A stretch of 64,000 nt of DNA from Cyanothece sp. BG0011. GTDB taxonomy: Bacteria; Cyanobacteriota; Cyanobacteriia; Cyanobacteriales; Microcystaceae. Shown one piece after another: positions 7,787-16,850 of the stretch. The DNA is taken from NCBI RefSeq assembly GCF_003013815.1, contig NZ_PRLH01000003.1:1-64000 (forward strand). The letters run 5' to 3'. The position numbers and the translations under genes are program-made. Under the pieces are notes generated by a model. The model did no database searches and was not told where the DNA came from. It was given only the letters and a program-made list of their open reading frames with translations. Position 1 is the stretch's first letter. Each line of letters begins with the position of its first letter.

Positions 7787-10069
7787 ATGAATCAGTTAAA
7801 ACGATTAAAAATTATTATTCAAGGGGCGGTTCAAGGGGTGGGATTTCGTCCTTTTGTTTATCGCTTAGCCACCGAATTAAATTTAAAAGGATGGGTTAAT
7901 AATTCTGCATCTGGGGTGTTTATTGAAGTGGAAGGAGAGCAAACAAGGTTACAAGACTTTTTAGCTAGAATTCCCCAAGAAAAACCGACTATCTCCCAAA
8001 TTAACACCTTAGAAACGACTTGGCTAGACCCCATTAACTATACCAATTTTGAAATCCGTCACAGTAGTAGTGGAGAAAAAACAGCCATCGTTTTACCTGA
8101 TTTATCCACTTGTTCTGATTGTTTACAAGAGATTTTTGATCCTAACAATCGACGCTATTTATATCCGTTTACTAATTGTACTAATTGTGGGCCTCGTTAC
8201 ACTATTATTGAAAAATTACCTTATGATCGCCCCCACACCACCATGAAAGCTTTTACTATGTGTGAACGCTGTCAAGAAGAATATGAAAATCCCCTTGATC
8301 GGCGCTTTCATGCCCAACCTAATGCTTGTCCGATTTGTGGTCCAAGGTTAGAACTATGGAATGACAAAGGAGACATATTAGCTAATGATAATAGTGCTTT
8401 AACTTTAAGTATTGATGCTTTAAAAAAGGGCAAAATTTTAGCTTTAAAAGGGTTAGGAGGATTTCAGTTAATGGTTGATGCTAGAAACACAAAAGCCGTC
8501 ACCCAATTAAGACGGCATAAACATCGACCTCATAAACCATTTGCTTTAATGTATGCTTCTGTAGAAGCGATTAAAAATGATTGTGAAGTTAATGATCTTG
8601 AAGAAACAATCTTAACCTCTCCTCAAGCCCCTATTATTCTCTTAAAACGGAGAAATAATGATCACTTAAGTGTTGAGATTGCTCCTAATAATCCCTATTT
8701 AGGAGTCATGTTACCCTCGACACCATTACATCATTTATTACTCCATCAACTCGATTTTCCTCTCGTAGCGACCAGTGGTAATCTTGCCAGTGAACCTATT
8801 TGTATTGATGAAATAGAAGCTTTATCAAGATTAAAACAGATTGCTGATTTATTTTTAGTTCACAATCGTCCTATTATTCGTCCTGTAGATGATTCCGTTG
8901 TTAGGGTAATGGGAGAAAGAGAAATGATCCTTCGTCGTGCGAGAGGTTATGCACCATTTCCTATACAAATTCATGATAAATCACCAAGAAAAAATAAGGA
9001 TATTCCTAACATTTTAGCCGTCGGCGGACACTTAAAAAATACTATAGCTATTCTTAAAAAAAATCAAGTTTTTATCAGTCAACATATTGGAGATTTAAGT
9101 ACAGCAGAAGCATTAAAATCATTTAATCAAGTCATGGAAAGTTTGGAAAAATTATATGATTTTGAACCAGAAATGATCGTTTGTGATGCTCATCCTGACT
9201 ATGTATCGAGTCAATATGCAAAGACTCAAAATTTACCCTTAATGACCGTTCAACATCATTATGCTCATGTACTTTCTTGTTTAACCAATAATAACTTAAA
9301 TCCTCCCGTTTTAGGAGTTGCTTGGGACGGCACAGGATACGGTGACGATAACACAATTTGGGGAGGTGAATTTCTTCTCGTTAACGATAATAACTATGAA
9401 AGAATAGCTTATTTTCGTCCCTTTAAATTACCAGGAAGCAATCAAGCAGTTAAAGATCCTCGAAGAATCGCATTATCTTTATTATCTGAAGTATTAGAAG
9501 AGAAAGAGCAGAAAAAGTTACCTTTTTTAGAAACAATTTCAACCAAAGAATTAAACTTAGTCAAACAAATGTTATCTCGTAACCTTAATACGCCCTTGAC
9601 TTCTAGTGTAGGAAGATTATTTGATGGCGTAGCAGCCCTGATAGGAATTTGTCAGAATATAAGTTTTGAAGGACAAGGAGCAATGGCCTTAGAATATGCT
9701 ATTAATGGTTTAGAAATTACGGAAAGTTATCCCTACGAAATTAAAGGTTCAGTTTATCCTTTAGTGATTGATTGGGAGTTAATGATCAAGAGTATTATAG
9801 AAGACAAAGTTAATCACATATCTCATCAAAAAATTGCCGCTAAATTTCACAATACCTTAGTAGAAATGATTATTAATATTGCTCAAAAAAGTCAACAAAA
9901 GAATATCCTTTTAACAGGAGGATGCTTTCAGAATAAATACTTAACAGAAAGAGCAATTTTACGCTTAAAACAAGCAAACTTTACCCCTTTTTGGCATAAT
10001 AATATACCTCCCAATGACGGAGGAATTGCTTTGGGACAAATTATGGCCGCCATTCTTTCAAGAAAATAG
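7787..10069 (+). CDS. hypF: Carbamoyltransferase HypF, hydrogenase maturation
   Basis: A 760-residue protein of normal HypF length. It makes the CN ligands of the NiFe hydrogenase centre by transferring a carbamoyl group to the HypE C-terminus. The domains appear in the expected order: acylphosphatase (residues 5-92, VQGVGFRPFVYRLA), two zinc fingers with paired cysteines (about 109-190), a YrdC-like nucleotide-binding domain (about 205-385), and a Kae1-like carbamoyltransferase domain with HHYAHVLSCL and GVAWDGTGYGDD. No other hyp or hydrogenase gene lies in the window, so it is a scattered maturation gene. Confidence 0.96.
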   Translation: MNQLKRLKIIIQGAVQGVGFRPFVYRLATELNLKGWVNNSASGVFIEVEGEQTRLQDFLARIPQEKPTISQINTLETTWLDPINYTNFEIRHSSSGEKTAIVLPDLSTCSDCLQEIFDPNNRRYLYPFTNCTNCGPRYTIIEKLPYDRPHTTMKAFTMCERCQEEYENPLDRRFHAQPNACPICGPRLELWNDKGDILANDNSALTLSIDALKKGKILALKGLGGFQLMVDARNTKAVTQLRRHKHRPHKPFALMYASVEAIKNDCEVNDLEETILTSPQAPIILLKRRNNDHLSVEIAPNNPYLGVMLPSTPLHHLLLHQLDFPLVATSGNLASEPICIDEIEALSRLKQIADLFLVHNRPIIRPVDDSVVRVMGEREMILRRARGYAPFPIQIHDKSPRKNKDIPNILAVGGHLKNTIAILKKNQVFISQHIGDLSTAEALKSFNQVMESLEKLYDFEPEMIVCDAHPDYVSSQYAKTQNLPLMTVQHHYAHVLSCLTNNNLNPPVLGVAWDGTGYGDDNTIWGGEFLLVNDNNYERIAYFRPFKLPGSNQAVKDPRRIALSLLSEVLEEKEQKKLPFLETISTKELNLVKQMLSRNLNTPLTSSVGRLFDGVAALIGICQNISFEGQGAMALEYAINGLEITESYPYEIKGSVYPLVIDWELMIKSIIEDKVNHISHQKIAAKFHNTLVEMIINIAQKSQQKNILLTGGCFQNKYLTERAILRLKQANFTPFWHNNIPPNDGGIALGQIMAAILSRK

Positions 10070-10123
10070 TTTTGTGGTGTTAGTTTGGTATAATCAAAAG
10101 ATGAAAGCGTAACCTTAACAAGC

Positions 10124-11101
10124 GTGGATATTTTTGGAAGTTCAGAACCTGCAAAAATCCTAGTGGTGGATGATCACCCCTTTAGCCGTGTTATGGCAGT
10201 GGATTTATTAAGTACCAGTGGTTATTATGTCATTGAACATGATGGTGTTTCCGATGTCTTTGCTACAGTAAGAAACCTCTCTCCCGATCTCATTTTGATG
10301 GATATTAAAATGCCGAATTATAATGGCTTTGAAGTCTGTCAAACCTTAAAACAAAATCAAGAGACTCAATCTATTCCTATTATTTTAATGAGTGTCACGG
10401 ATGATAATCCATCCCGTCTCAAAAGCCAAGGAGTGATGGCCGATGCTTTCATGAGTAAACCCTTAGAAAGTATTGTTTTATTACCCGAAGTAGAACTATT
10501 AGTGCAACGAAAACGACTCTATGAATGGCTAGATCAGATACAACAAGTATTATTTTTGATTTCTCAAGCGATTCAAAAACGTTATTCTCCCGAAGGAAAA
10601 TCAGGAATTCGATTTGATCAATTAGCCCAAGGATTTGGGGAATATCTTAACTTAAATCAGGTACAAATTAGCGATCTCATTTTAGCTTCTCATCTCCATG
10701 ATATCGGTACCGTTGCCATTCCTGATGCAGTGATGCTCAAACAAGGAAAATTAAACGAAGAAGAAAAAGAATTAATTAAAAAGCACGTTTTAATTGGGGA
10801 AGAAATTTGTAAACCCATGCAAAACCGTCGCGGTATTGCCCAAATTATTCGTCATCATCACGAACGGTGGGATGGTAGCGGTTATCCTGATGGTTTAATC
10901 GGCGAAAGTATTCCTAAATTAGCACAAATTTTTCAAATTTTAGATATCTACGAAGCATTAACCAGTCAAAGACCTTATAAACAACCTTATAGTCCCCAAG
11001 AAGCCTTAAAAATTATCAGCGAAGAAGCCGAAAAAGGATGGCGAAATGTCAAGTTAGTGAAACAATTTGTTGCATTTATGGAAGAAAAAGAACTGGCTTA
11101 A
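10124..11101 (+). CDS. Response regulator with HD-GYP phosphodiesterase domain (RpfG-like)
   Basis: A 325-residue protein starting at GTG 10124. The receiver domain (residues 10-130) has the acidic pair D16/D17 and a phosphoacceptor D60 in LILMDIKMP. The output is an HD-GYP domain with HLHDIGTVAIPD and HHHERWDGSGYPDG, the motifs of cyclic-di-GMP phosphodiesterases. It probably links a phosphorelay to c-di-GMP levels. No histidine kinase is adjacent. Stand-alone HD-GYP regulators are common in bacteria, so the general class is safe but the process controlled is unknown. Confidence 0.9.
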   Translation: MDIFGSSEPAKILVVDDHPFSRVMAVDLLSTSGYYVIEHDGVSDVFATVRNLSPDLILMDIKMPNYNGFEVCQTLKQNQETQSIPIILMSVTDDNPSRLKSQGVMADAFMSKPLESIVLLPEVELLVQRKRLYEWLDQIQQVLFLISQAIQKRYSPEGKSGIRFDQLAQGFGEYLNLNQVQISDLILASHLHDIGTVAIPDAVMLKQGKLNEEEKELIKKHVLIGEEICKPMQNRRGIAQIIRHHHERWDGSGYPDGLIGESIPKLAQIFQILDIYEALTSQRPYKQPYSPQEALKIISEEAEKGWRNVKLVKQFVAFMEEKELA

Positions 11102-11203
11102 AAAAATCTTAAGAGACTTGCGGAAAAAAATGCAATTCTGGGTCAATTTTTTAATATAATTATCATAATTACTCTTGAAAAATTATGATAAGGCATTAGA
11201 ACT

Positions 11204-11689
11204 ATGGGAGACAAACTTGCAGATATGTTGGAACCCTTGGCCGCGTGGTTCCGTAGTTTAGGCGTACCCGAACCCATTGTTCATTGGGGACACCCAGTCA
11301 TGATGGGTATTGTTGTGTTAGTGATGGGTAGTTTTACCGCCTATATGGGGTGGCGTAGTCGTTTCGTAACGGACCCGGAAGTTGTCTCAGAAAGTCGCGC
11401 TTCTCATCGTCAGTTAGCCCCTTGGGTCTTTCTTTTTGTTACCCTAGGCTATACTGGCGGCGTGCTATCTTTAGTGATGCAACAACATCCTATCTTAAAT
11501 AGCGGTCATTTTTGGACTGGAACCGCCGTTATCGGCTTAATGGCCATCAGTGCAATTACCCCTTTAATTGGGTTTAATGGAGATCAAAAAGAAGGTTATC
11601 GCGCGTTTCATGCTTATTTAGGTGGTGTGGTTGCCATTGTGTTAATTGCTCATGGTATTTTAGGATTAAAATTAGGACTTTCTTTATAG
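11204..11689 (+). CDS. DUF4079 four-helix membrane protein
   Basis: A 161-residue integral membrane protein with about four hydrophobic helices (residues 24-46, 70-90, 102-124 and 136-158). Conserved histidines appear in VHWGHPVMMG and AFHAYLGG, a layout seen in the DUF4079 family of cyanobacteria and plastids, which resembles cytochrome b561-like four-helix bundles. Heme binding is inference. A weak terminator follows within 30 bases, so the gene is probably transcribed alone. Confidence 0.8.
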   Translation: MGDKLADMLEPLAAWFRSLGVPEPIVHWGHPVMMGIVVLVMGSFTAYMGWRSRFVTDPEVVSESRASHRQLAPWVFLFVTLGYTGGVLSLVMQQHPILNSGHFWTGTAVIGLMAISAITPLIGFNGDQKEGYRAFHAYLGGVVAIVLIAHGILGLKLGLSL

Positions 11690-11716
11690 GTTTTTGATTA
11701 TAAAATAATTCCTATT

Positions 11717-11745
11717 CCGGTTTCTTAAAAGGGGCCGGTTTTTTA
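11717..11745 (+). terminator. Probable Rho-independent terminator after DUF4079 gene
   Basis: CCGGTTTC pairs with GGGGCCGG (eight pairs including several G-U), with a TTAAAA loop and six T after the stem. Confidence 0.65.
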
Positions 11746-11749
11746 TATT

Positions 11750-11860
11750 CCCCCCACACCCCCCACACCCCCCACACCCCCCACACCCCCCTTTATAAGG
11801 GGGGCAGGGGGGGTTAAGGGGGCAGGGGGGGTTAAGGGGGCAGGGGGGGTTAAGGGGGCA
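11750..11860. repeat. C-rich/G-rich tandem repeat block with TTATAA core (copy 1)
   Basis: Units of CCCCCCACAC repeated about four times lead into a short palindrome (CCCCCTTTATAAGGGGG). Three units of an 18-base GGGGGCAGGGGGGGTTAA-type repeat follow. The two halves can pair into a long hairpin, and the G-rich strand could form quadruplexes. Related blocks occur at 24619-24666 and 44321-44380. Confidence 0.85.
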
Positions 11861-11918
11861 AGAGGGATTGAAATAGGCAACAGTCAGTTTTTTTAAACGT
11901 TAGTTCCTAATATTTTTC

Positions 11919-13079
11919 ATGAATAAAAAAACAGCAAAAGAGATTATTGAATCTATTTATCAAGCCATTAACAACCGAAATATTCAAGAAGCGATGCAAT
12001 GGGTTGATGATGATTGTATTTATGAAGATGTCAACTTTTCTAAGACATTTCAAGGTAAGAATTCTGTTAAACATCTCTTTCAAGAATCCTGTGATAATGT
12101 TCCCGATGATTTTAAATTTGTGGTGGATGAAATTACCACAGGAGATCCCTTAAAAGTTGGGGTTTTATGGCACGTTGAACTCGATAATATTCCCATTCCC
12201 AATGGTAGAGGGGTTAGTTTTTATCGTATCTCAGAAACCACAGGAAAACTAATCTTTGCCAGGGATATTGTTGAACCTCCCCTGAAACCTGGTAAACTCT
12301 CTTTTTTGATCATTCGTTTAGTAACCCCTTTAATTAAAACATTGTTAAAACAAGATTCTAACCCACCAAAAATGCAATTAATTTTATCAAAAGTTTTATG
12401 GTTTCTCGCAGGAACTTATATTTATATTTTGCTGTGTTCTTCCCCTAATTTTATTTTACCAGGGGAACCGGTTTGGGCTATCCAACCAGAAACTATCAAA
12501 GAAGTTATCAGCGAGTCTATTAATTTTTTCTTTGTGTTACCCATCTTAAATACCCTAGGAATTTCTCTTATGAAATCTCCTGTGGTTCATCCGGCCATAG
12601 AAGCACAATTTAACTTTGCTGAAGCTTGGATATTTATGTTTTTGCCTTTATTATTAGCCGATAAACGGGTCAGAGATTTCCCAAAATTTGCCCTTTGGAC
12701 TGTGGCCATGTTTCTAACAAATGTGTTTCTTTTGCCTTATATGGCCTTTCGATTTAAACAACCCACTTTAGAAAAAATAGAAGAACCCCAAAAAGGAATT
12801 TTAGACCATATTTTCGGTTGGACAGGGTTAATCGTTGGCATTATTGCTATTGTTTGGTTATTTATAGGACGGCCAGAATTTGGAGATTTCAGCCAAAGAA
12901 TAGACTATTTCATAACACAATTACACAGTAGTCGTGTGGTTATTGCCTTTGCGGTAGATATGGTTTTATTTGCCATTTTTCAAATAGTTTTGATGGGGGC
13001 AGTTATTCCTCCTGAAAATCCCCAACGTCCCTTAAGGTTTATTCCTTTCTTTGGTTTGGCTTTATGGTTAATTGTGTAA
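11919..13079 (+). CDS. SnoaL/NTF2-like domain fused to a multi-helix membrane domain
   Basis: A 386-residue protein. Residues 1-125 look like an NTF2/SnoaL-type domain: a helical start (KEIIESIYQAINNRNIQEAMQWVDDDCIYEDV), then alternating strands with DNVPDDFKFVVDEITTGD and GVLWHVELDNIPIPNGRGVSFYRI. From about residue 160 to the end there are about six hydrophobic helices. NTF2-like domains bind small hydrophobic ligands, so a membrane protein handling a lipid or pigment is possible, but the function is unknown. It starts at ATG 11919 just after the G-rich repeat block. Confidence 0.7.
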   Translation: MNKKTAKEIIESIYQAINNRNIQEAMQWVDDDCIYEDVNFSKTFQGKNSVKHLFQESCDNVPDDFKFVVDEITTGDPLKVGVLWHVELDNIPIPNGRGVSFYRISETTGKLIFARDIVEPPLKPGKLSFLIIRLVTPLIKTLLKQDSNPPKMQLILSKVLWFLAGTYIYILLCSSPNFILPGEPVWAIQPETIKEVISESINFFFVLPILNTLGISLMKSPVVHPAIEAQFNFAEAWIFMFLPLLLADKRVRDFPKFALWTVAMFLTNVFLLPYMAFRFKQPTLEKIEEPQKGILDHIFGWTGLIVGIIAIVWLFIGRPEFGDFSQRIDYFITQLHSSRVVIAFAVDMVLFAIFQIVLMGAVIPPENPQRPLRFIPFFGLALWLIV

Positions 13080-13120
13080 CAGTGAGCAGTTATCAGTGAA
13101 CAGTTATCAGTTACTATAAA

Positions 13121-13483
13121 TCATGCAGCATACTGTTTTAATTCATCTAAAGAAACGGCTTCTAATGCTCTGATATGAGTCGCTTCTAAAATGACAGGAG
13201 GTGCGACTCCTGCGTCTTTTGCTTCTTGCCAACGGGAGACACATAAACACCAGCGATCGCCGGGTTTTAAGCCAGGAAAATTATAAGCGGGGATGGGGGT
13301 ACTGAGATCATTTCCTTGCTGTTTAGTAAAGGTTAAAAATTCCTCAGTGACTTGAGCGCAGACAACATGAACCCCGAAATCTTGCCCTCCGGTGCGACAA
13401 TAACCGTCACGATAATAACCCGTCATGGGGTCACTACAACACAGTTGTAAATCGGTTCCTAATACGTTTTTTGCGTCTGTCAT
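13121..13483 (-). CDS. DUF2237 family protein
   Basis: About 120 residues from the ATG at 13483 (MTDAKNVLGTDLQLC); a longer frame from 13522 adds residues that do not fit the family. DUF2237 proteins share conserved cysteines in LCCSDPMTGYYRDGYCRTG and the segment HVVCAQVTEEFLTF, both present, and PGDRWCLCVSRWQEA. The function is unknown; a small soluble enzyme or metal-binding role is only a guess. It lies directly downstream of the adaptor gene and may be cotranscribed with it. Confidence 0.85.
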   Translation of the reverse strand: MTDAKNVLGTDLQLCCSDPMTGYYRDGYCRTGGQDFGVHVVCAQVTEEFLTFTKQQGNDLSTPIPAYNFPGLKPGDRWCLCVSRWQEAKDAGVAPPVILEATHIRALEAVSLDELKQYAA

Positions 13484-13524
13484 TGTGTAATATCTGGTGA
13501 TGGTGTTCAGAAAAGTTATCAATT

Positions 13525-14895
13525 CTACTGTTCCCTTGAAGAAGTCAGAGACGCTTCTTTAATAGCGCGACCATCTCTTAAGTCAAGAATACGACTCACC
13601 GCAATGCGATCGCCCGGTTTAACCCCAGAAATCACCTGATAAGATTGACCTTGAATGGTTCCCACTTTCACTGGAACTTGTTTAGCCACTAAACTATCTT
13701 GAGACGCTCCAGGTTGAGCTAAAAAGACAAATTTTTGTCCCCCTAAACTACTCACCGCAGTGGTGGGAACCAACACCCCAGGTTGTCTATCCCAGATAAC
13801 TCTGGCTCGTACATACTGCCTATCCCGTAGACTTCCATCATTACGAAAAGCCATTTTCACGAGAACCGACTGAGCATTTTGATCCACTTGAGGGGCAATA
13901 TAAGTGATTTGTCCTTGAACCCCTGGACTGCCATCCTGGTTAATTAATTCAACCGGAAGTCCTTGACGGAGACGGTTACGGTTTTCGACAGGAACATTAA
14001 CGTTGAGATAAAAGACTTGATTATCGGTAATGGTGGTAATTTGCTCACCGATGCTCACACTATCGCCGATTTTTTTCTCATTAAACTCACCAATGACCCC
14101 AGTAATGGGAGCTTCTAAGAAATTATACCCTAGGGTCACTGCGGTTGCTCCTTGTTGCCCTTGGGCTTGAACAATGGAAGAACGACGACTATCTACATTC
14201 GCCAATGCTTGCTCAACTCGTCTTTCGGCCGCTTGTAGGTTATTTTCTTGCGCCCTGAGTGCTTGTTGAGAAGCATCACGGGTTTTGAGGGTAGATTGCA
14301 GTTGCGCTTTAGTTGCGTTGAGGGTCCGGGTTGCGTCGTCGAGGGTTTGGGTGGGGACAACATCTTCTGATTCAAGGAATTTTGCTCGGTCATAGTTTTG
14401 TTCGGCTAAGGTTAGCTCTGCTTGTACCCTTTGGACTTCCGCTTCAGTGCTGGCTAAAGTGGCTCTAGCGTTTTCTACGTCAGCTTTGGCGCGATCGCGT
14501 TCAGCTTCTCGTTGACGATATTCCGCTTCAGCTGCTTTAAGATCAGCCATAGCTACCTTAAGATTCCCCGTAGCGGCCACTAAATCTTGTTGTTGTTGTT
14601 GGGGTTCAATTTCAATTAATCGTTGTCCTTGACTCACCCTATCCCCTTCTCTGACAAAAATGGCCTTAATTCTTCCATTGGTACGACTGGGGGCTAACGC
14701 TACCCGTTGTCTGGCTTCGAGGGTTCCCACGTAGGCATTACTATCCACTAAGGTGGCTGGTTCGAGGGTTTGTAACTTCACCTCAACCGGTTGAGGTCCT
14801 CTGGCGGTGGGTTCGTTACTGGCGCAACCTGTGGTTAATAGAGAAACCATTAACGCGGTTCCTAACCATTGTTGAGAGCATTGAAGGGGTTTCAT
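13525..14895 (-). CDS. RND-type efflux periplasmic adaptor (membrane fusion protein)
   Basis: A 456-residue lipoprotein-type adaptor, with a basic start, hydrophobic stretch and LLTTGC lipobox by about residue 24. The order is that of HlyD/AcrA proteins: a biotinyl-lipoyl half (RQRVALAPSRTNGRIKAIFVREGDRVSQGQRL), a long glutamine- and alanine-rich coiled-coil hairpin (about 100-250), the second lipoyl half (FLEAPITGVIGEFNEKKIGD) and a C-terminal beta-barrel region. Such proteins bridge an inner-membrane pump to an outer channel. No RND pump or TolC gene is adjacent, so the partner is elsewhere. Confidence 0.9.
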   Translation of the reverse strand: MKPLQCSQQWLGTALMVSLLTTGCASNEPTARGPQPVEVKLQTLEPATLVDSNAYVGTLEARQRVALAPSRTNGRIKAIFVREGDRVSQGQRLIEIEPQQQQQDLVAATGNLKVAMADLKAAEAEYRQREAERDRAKADVENARATLASTEAEVQRVQAELTLAEQNYDRAKFLESEDVVPTQTLDDATRTLNATKAQLQSTLKTRDASQQALRAQENNLQAAERRVEQALANVDSRRSSIVQAQGQQGATAVTLGYNFLEAPITGVIGEFNEKKIGDSVSIGEQITTITDNQVFYLNVNVPVENRNRLRQGLPVELINQDGSPGVQGQITYIAPQVDQNAQSVLVKMAFRNDGSLRDRQYVRARVIWDRQPGVLVPTTAVSSLGGQKFVFLAQPGASQDSLVAKQVPVKVGTIQGQSYQVISGVKPGDRIAVSRILDLRDGRAIKEASLTSSREQ

Positions 14896-14990
14896 GGAAC
14901 TAAAGTATTTTTGCGATCACATCGAATGTAGCAAAATAAATAGGTTTTAGGTTTTAAGTTTCGTTAATTTGGCAAGGGTAGTCTCAAAAA

Positions 14991-15623
14991 CTACCGAGGT
15001 TGATAGTTAAGGGGCCTTCTCGGGTCTGAATAAGCCACCATGCCACACTCTACCATTCGTTGAGTCAGGGCAGTGTAGTTCAGTCTTCCTCCTGTAATTT
15101 GGTATTCTGGGCGAGGGTTAGGCAGATGACCCACTGGGGCATCTAAACTATAGTCAAGGCTATATTTGAATTGTATCCATCCGTCTTGGTTGCGCCATCC
15201 AATGCGACTGCCAAAGTTATCATAAGCTTCGGTGTCCACTAAGCGGCCCGGTCGGTTGCCGGTTTCAACGAAGATCGGAAACTGAACACTAAAGCCGAAT
15301 CTTCCCCCGGAATATTGTTTCCAAAGATCGTCTATCACTTTAAGATCCCAACAAGCAATATTTTTTACCTCATCTTGAGGCATCCACCCTTGTCGTTCAC
15401 GGTTAACGGACCGCAACAGCAAGGTAGTGGTGGTTTCGTTGGCTTCTAGCCATTGTTTTTGTTGTAACTCTTCTTGTAAAGGTGTGTAATCAATTTTGGT
15501 TTCTGGAGAGATAAGAGAAGATGGATTATTAGGGGTTTCTTGTCCTAAGACAGAAAAGGTTGAAACACCAGTTAACGCTAAAGTCCATAGTAGTTTATTT
15601 AATGGCTTGGTTATTTTTAGCAT
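14991..15623 (-). CDS. Exported GUN4-domain protein
   Basis: A 210-residue protein whose residues 1-28 look like a cleavable signal peptide (basic MLKITKPLNK, hydrophobic core, VLG before QE). The rest is a GUN4 domain: EANETTTTLLLRSVNRERQGWM, DLKVIDDLWKQYSGGRFGFSVQ and SLDAPVGHLPN are family landmarks. Cytosolic GUN4 binds Mg-protoporphyrin IX and stimulates Mg-chelatase. A copy sent to the periplasm or lumen must do something else, for example tetrapyrrole binding outside the cytosol (inference). No neighbour suggests a pathway. Confidence 0.8.
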   Translation of the reverse strand: MLKITKPLNKLLWTLALTGVSTFSVLGQETPNNPSSLISPETKIDYTPLQEELQQKQWLEANETTTTLLLRSVNRERQGWMPQDEVKNIACWDLKVIDDLWKQYSGGRFGFSVQFPIFVETGNRPGRLVDTEAYDNFGSRIGWRNQDGWIQFKYSLDYSLDAPVGHLPNPRPEYQITGGRLNYTALTQRMVECGMVAYSDPRRPLNYQPR

Positions 15624-15846
15624 CGATGATTACACAATGATTGAAATTTGATTGTTATTGGGTAGCCTCTTCTTTATTCTAGCAAGGACGTACAACATAG
15701 TTAGACGCGTTTTAAACACTGACTCTCCCCTGCTCTCTGCTCCCCACTCCCTTGCAGTCTCAACTAGAGTTTTCTGCTTAACCGAGTAGTATCACCCCCT
15801 CTCGGATACAATAGTTTCTTGAAACAAACCCGATTAGGACTATTTT

Positions 15847-16839
15847 ATGAGTTGGACTCGTCATCATGTTTTAGGGTTAAAGGATTGGACTCCAGAGGAA
15901 TATGATACCCTACTACAAACCGCTTCTAGTTTCCGCGAAGTGTTATCGAGTCGCACGAAGAAGGTTCCGGCCCTGCAAGGGGTGGTGGTGACGAATCTGT
16001 TTTTTGAACCGTCAACCCGTACCCGTAGCAGTTTTGAATTAGCCGCTAAGCGTCTGTCTGCTGATATTTTGAATTTTTCCCCTGGAAGTTCCTCTCTAAC
16101 GAAGGGAGAAACCATTTTAGACACCGCTAAAACCTATCTGGCCATGGGAACCAATCTTATGGTTATTCGTCACAAACAAGCAGGAGTCCCCCATGCGATC
16201 GCTCAAGAAATGGATCGTCTCAAAACTGGAGTCGGTATTCTCAACGCAGGGGACGGCCAACATGAACACCCATCTCAAGGGTTATTAGATTTATTTACAT
16301 TGTGTTGTTTACTGGATTTTGATAATCCAAGGTTAGAGTTATTAAAAGGGAAAAAAATTGCGATCGTCGGTGACATTTTACATTCACGGGTTGCCCGTTC
16401 TAATATTTGGAGTTTAACTGCAGCCGGGGCCGATGTCCATTTAGTGGGACCGCCGACGTTAGTTCCTCAATGGTTTAAAGGGATGCAAAATGAGACCCAT
16501 GAGGGTCAATTATTCTTAGATTGGGACCTGAAACCTGCCTTAGAAAAGGCTGATTTTGTCATGACGCTGCGTCTGCAAAAAGAACGAATGACGGATTATT
16601 TATTACCCAGTTTAAGGGAATATCATCAACAATATGGTATCACTCATCATCGTTTAGAATGGTGTAATTCTGGGGTTAAAATATTGCATCCTGGTCCGGT
16701 TAATCGTGGAGTAGAAATTAGTTCAGAATTGATGGATGATCCTGAATTTAGTTTAATTCAACAACAAGTAACCAGTGGGATTGCTGTCAGAATGGCTTTA
16801 TTATTTTTAATTGGAACGAGTTCTGAAAAAAGTCAATAG
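15847..16839 (+). CDS. pyrB: Aspartate carbamoyltransferase catalytic chain
   Basis: A 330-residue enzyme that condenses carbamoyl phosphate and aspartate to carbamoyl aspartate, an early step of pyrimidine synthesis in the cytosol. The carbamoyl phosphate motif [12 protein letters not shown] is at about residue 56; [11 protein letters not shown] and [12 protein letters not shown] are the other family signatures. The ATG at 15847 has an AGGAC about nine bases upstream. It is transcribed alone. pyrR, which in other bacteria controls pyr genes, lies 31 kb away. Confidence 0.97.
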   Translation: MSWTRHHVLGLKDWTPEEYDTLLQTASSFREVLSSRTKKVPALQGVVVTNLFFEPSTRTRSSFELAAKRLSADILNFSPGSSSLTKGETILDTAKTYLAMGTNLMVIRHKQAGVPHAIAQEMDRLKTGVGILNAGDGQHEHPSQGLLDLFTLCCLLDFDNPRLELLKGKKIAIVGDILHSRVARSNIWSLTAAGADVHLVGPPTLVPQWFKGMQNETHEGQLFLDWDLKPALEKADFVMTLRLQKERMTDYLLPSLREYHQQYGITHHRLEWCNSGVKILHPGPVNRGVEISSELMDDPEFSLIQQQVTSGIAVRMALLFLIGTSSEKSQ

Positions 16840-16850
16840 TTAAAGTCTGT

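Noticed and set aside
13080-13120. CAGTTATCAGTGAA direct repeats near 13080, 50766 and 59521
   Set aside because: Common short repeats of cyanobacterial spacers; no sign that they are attachment sites or operators.
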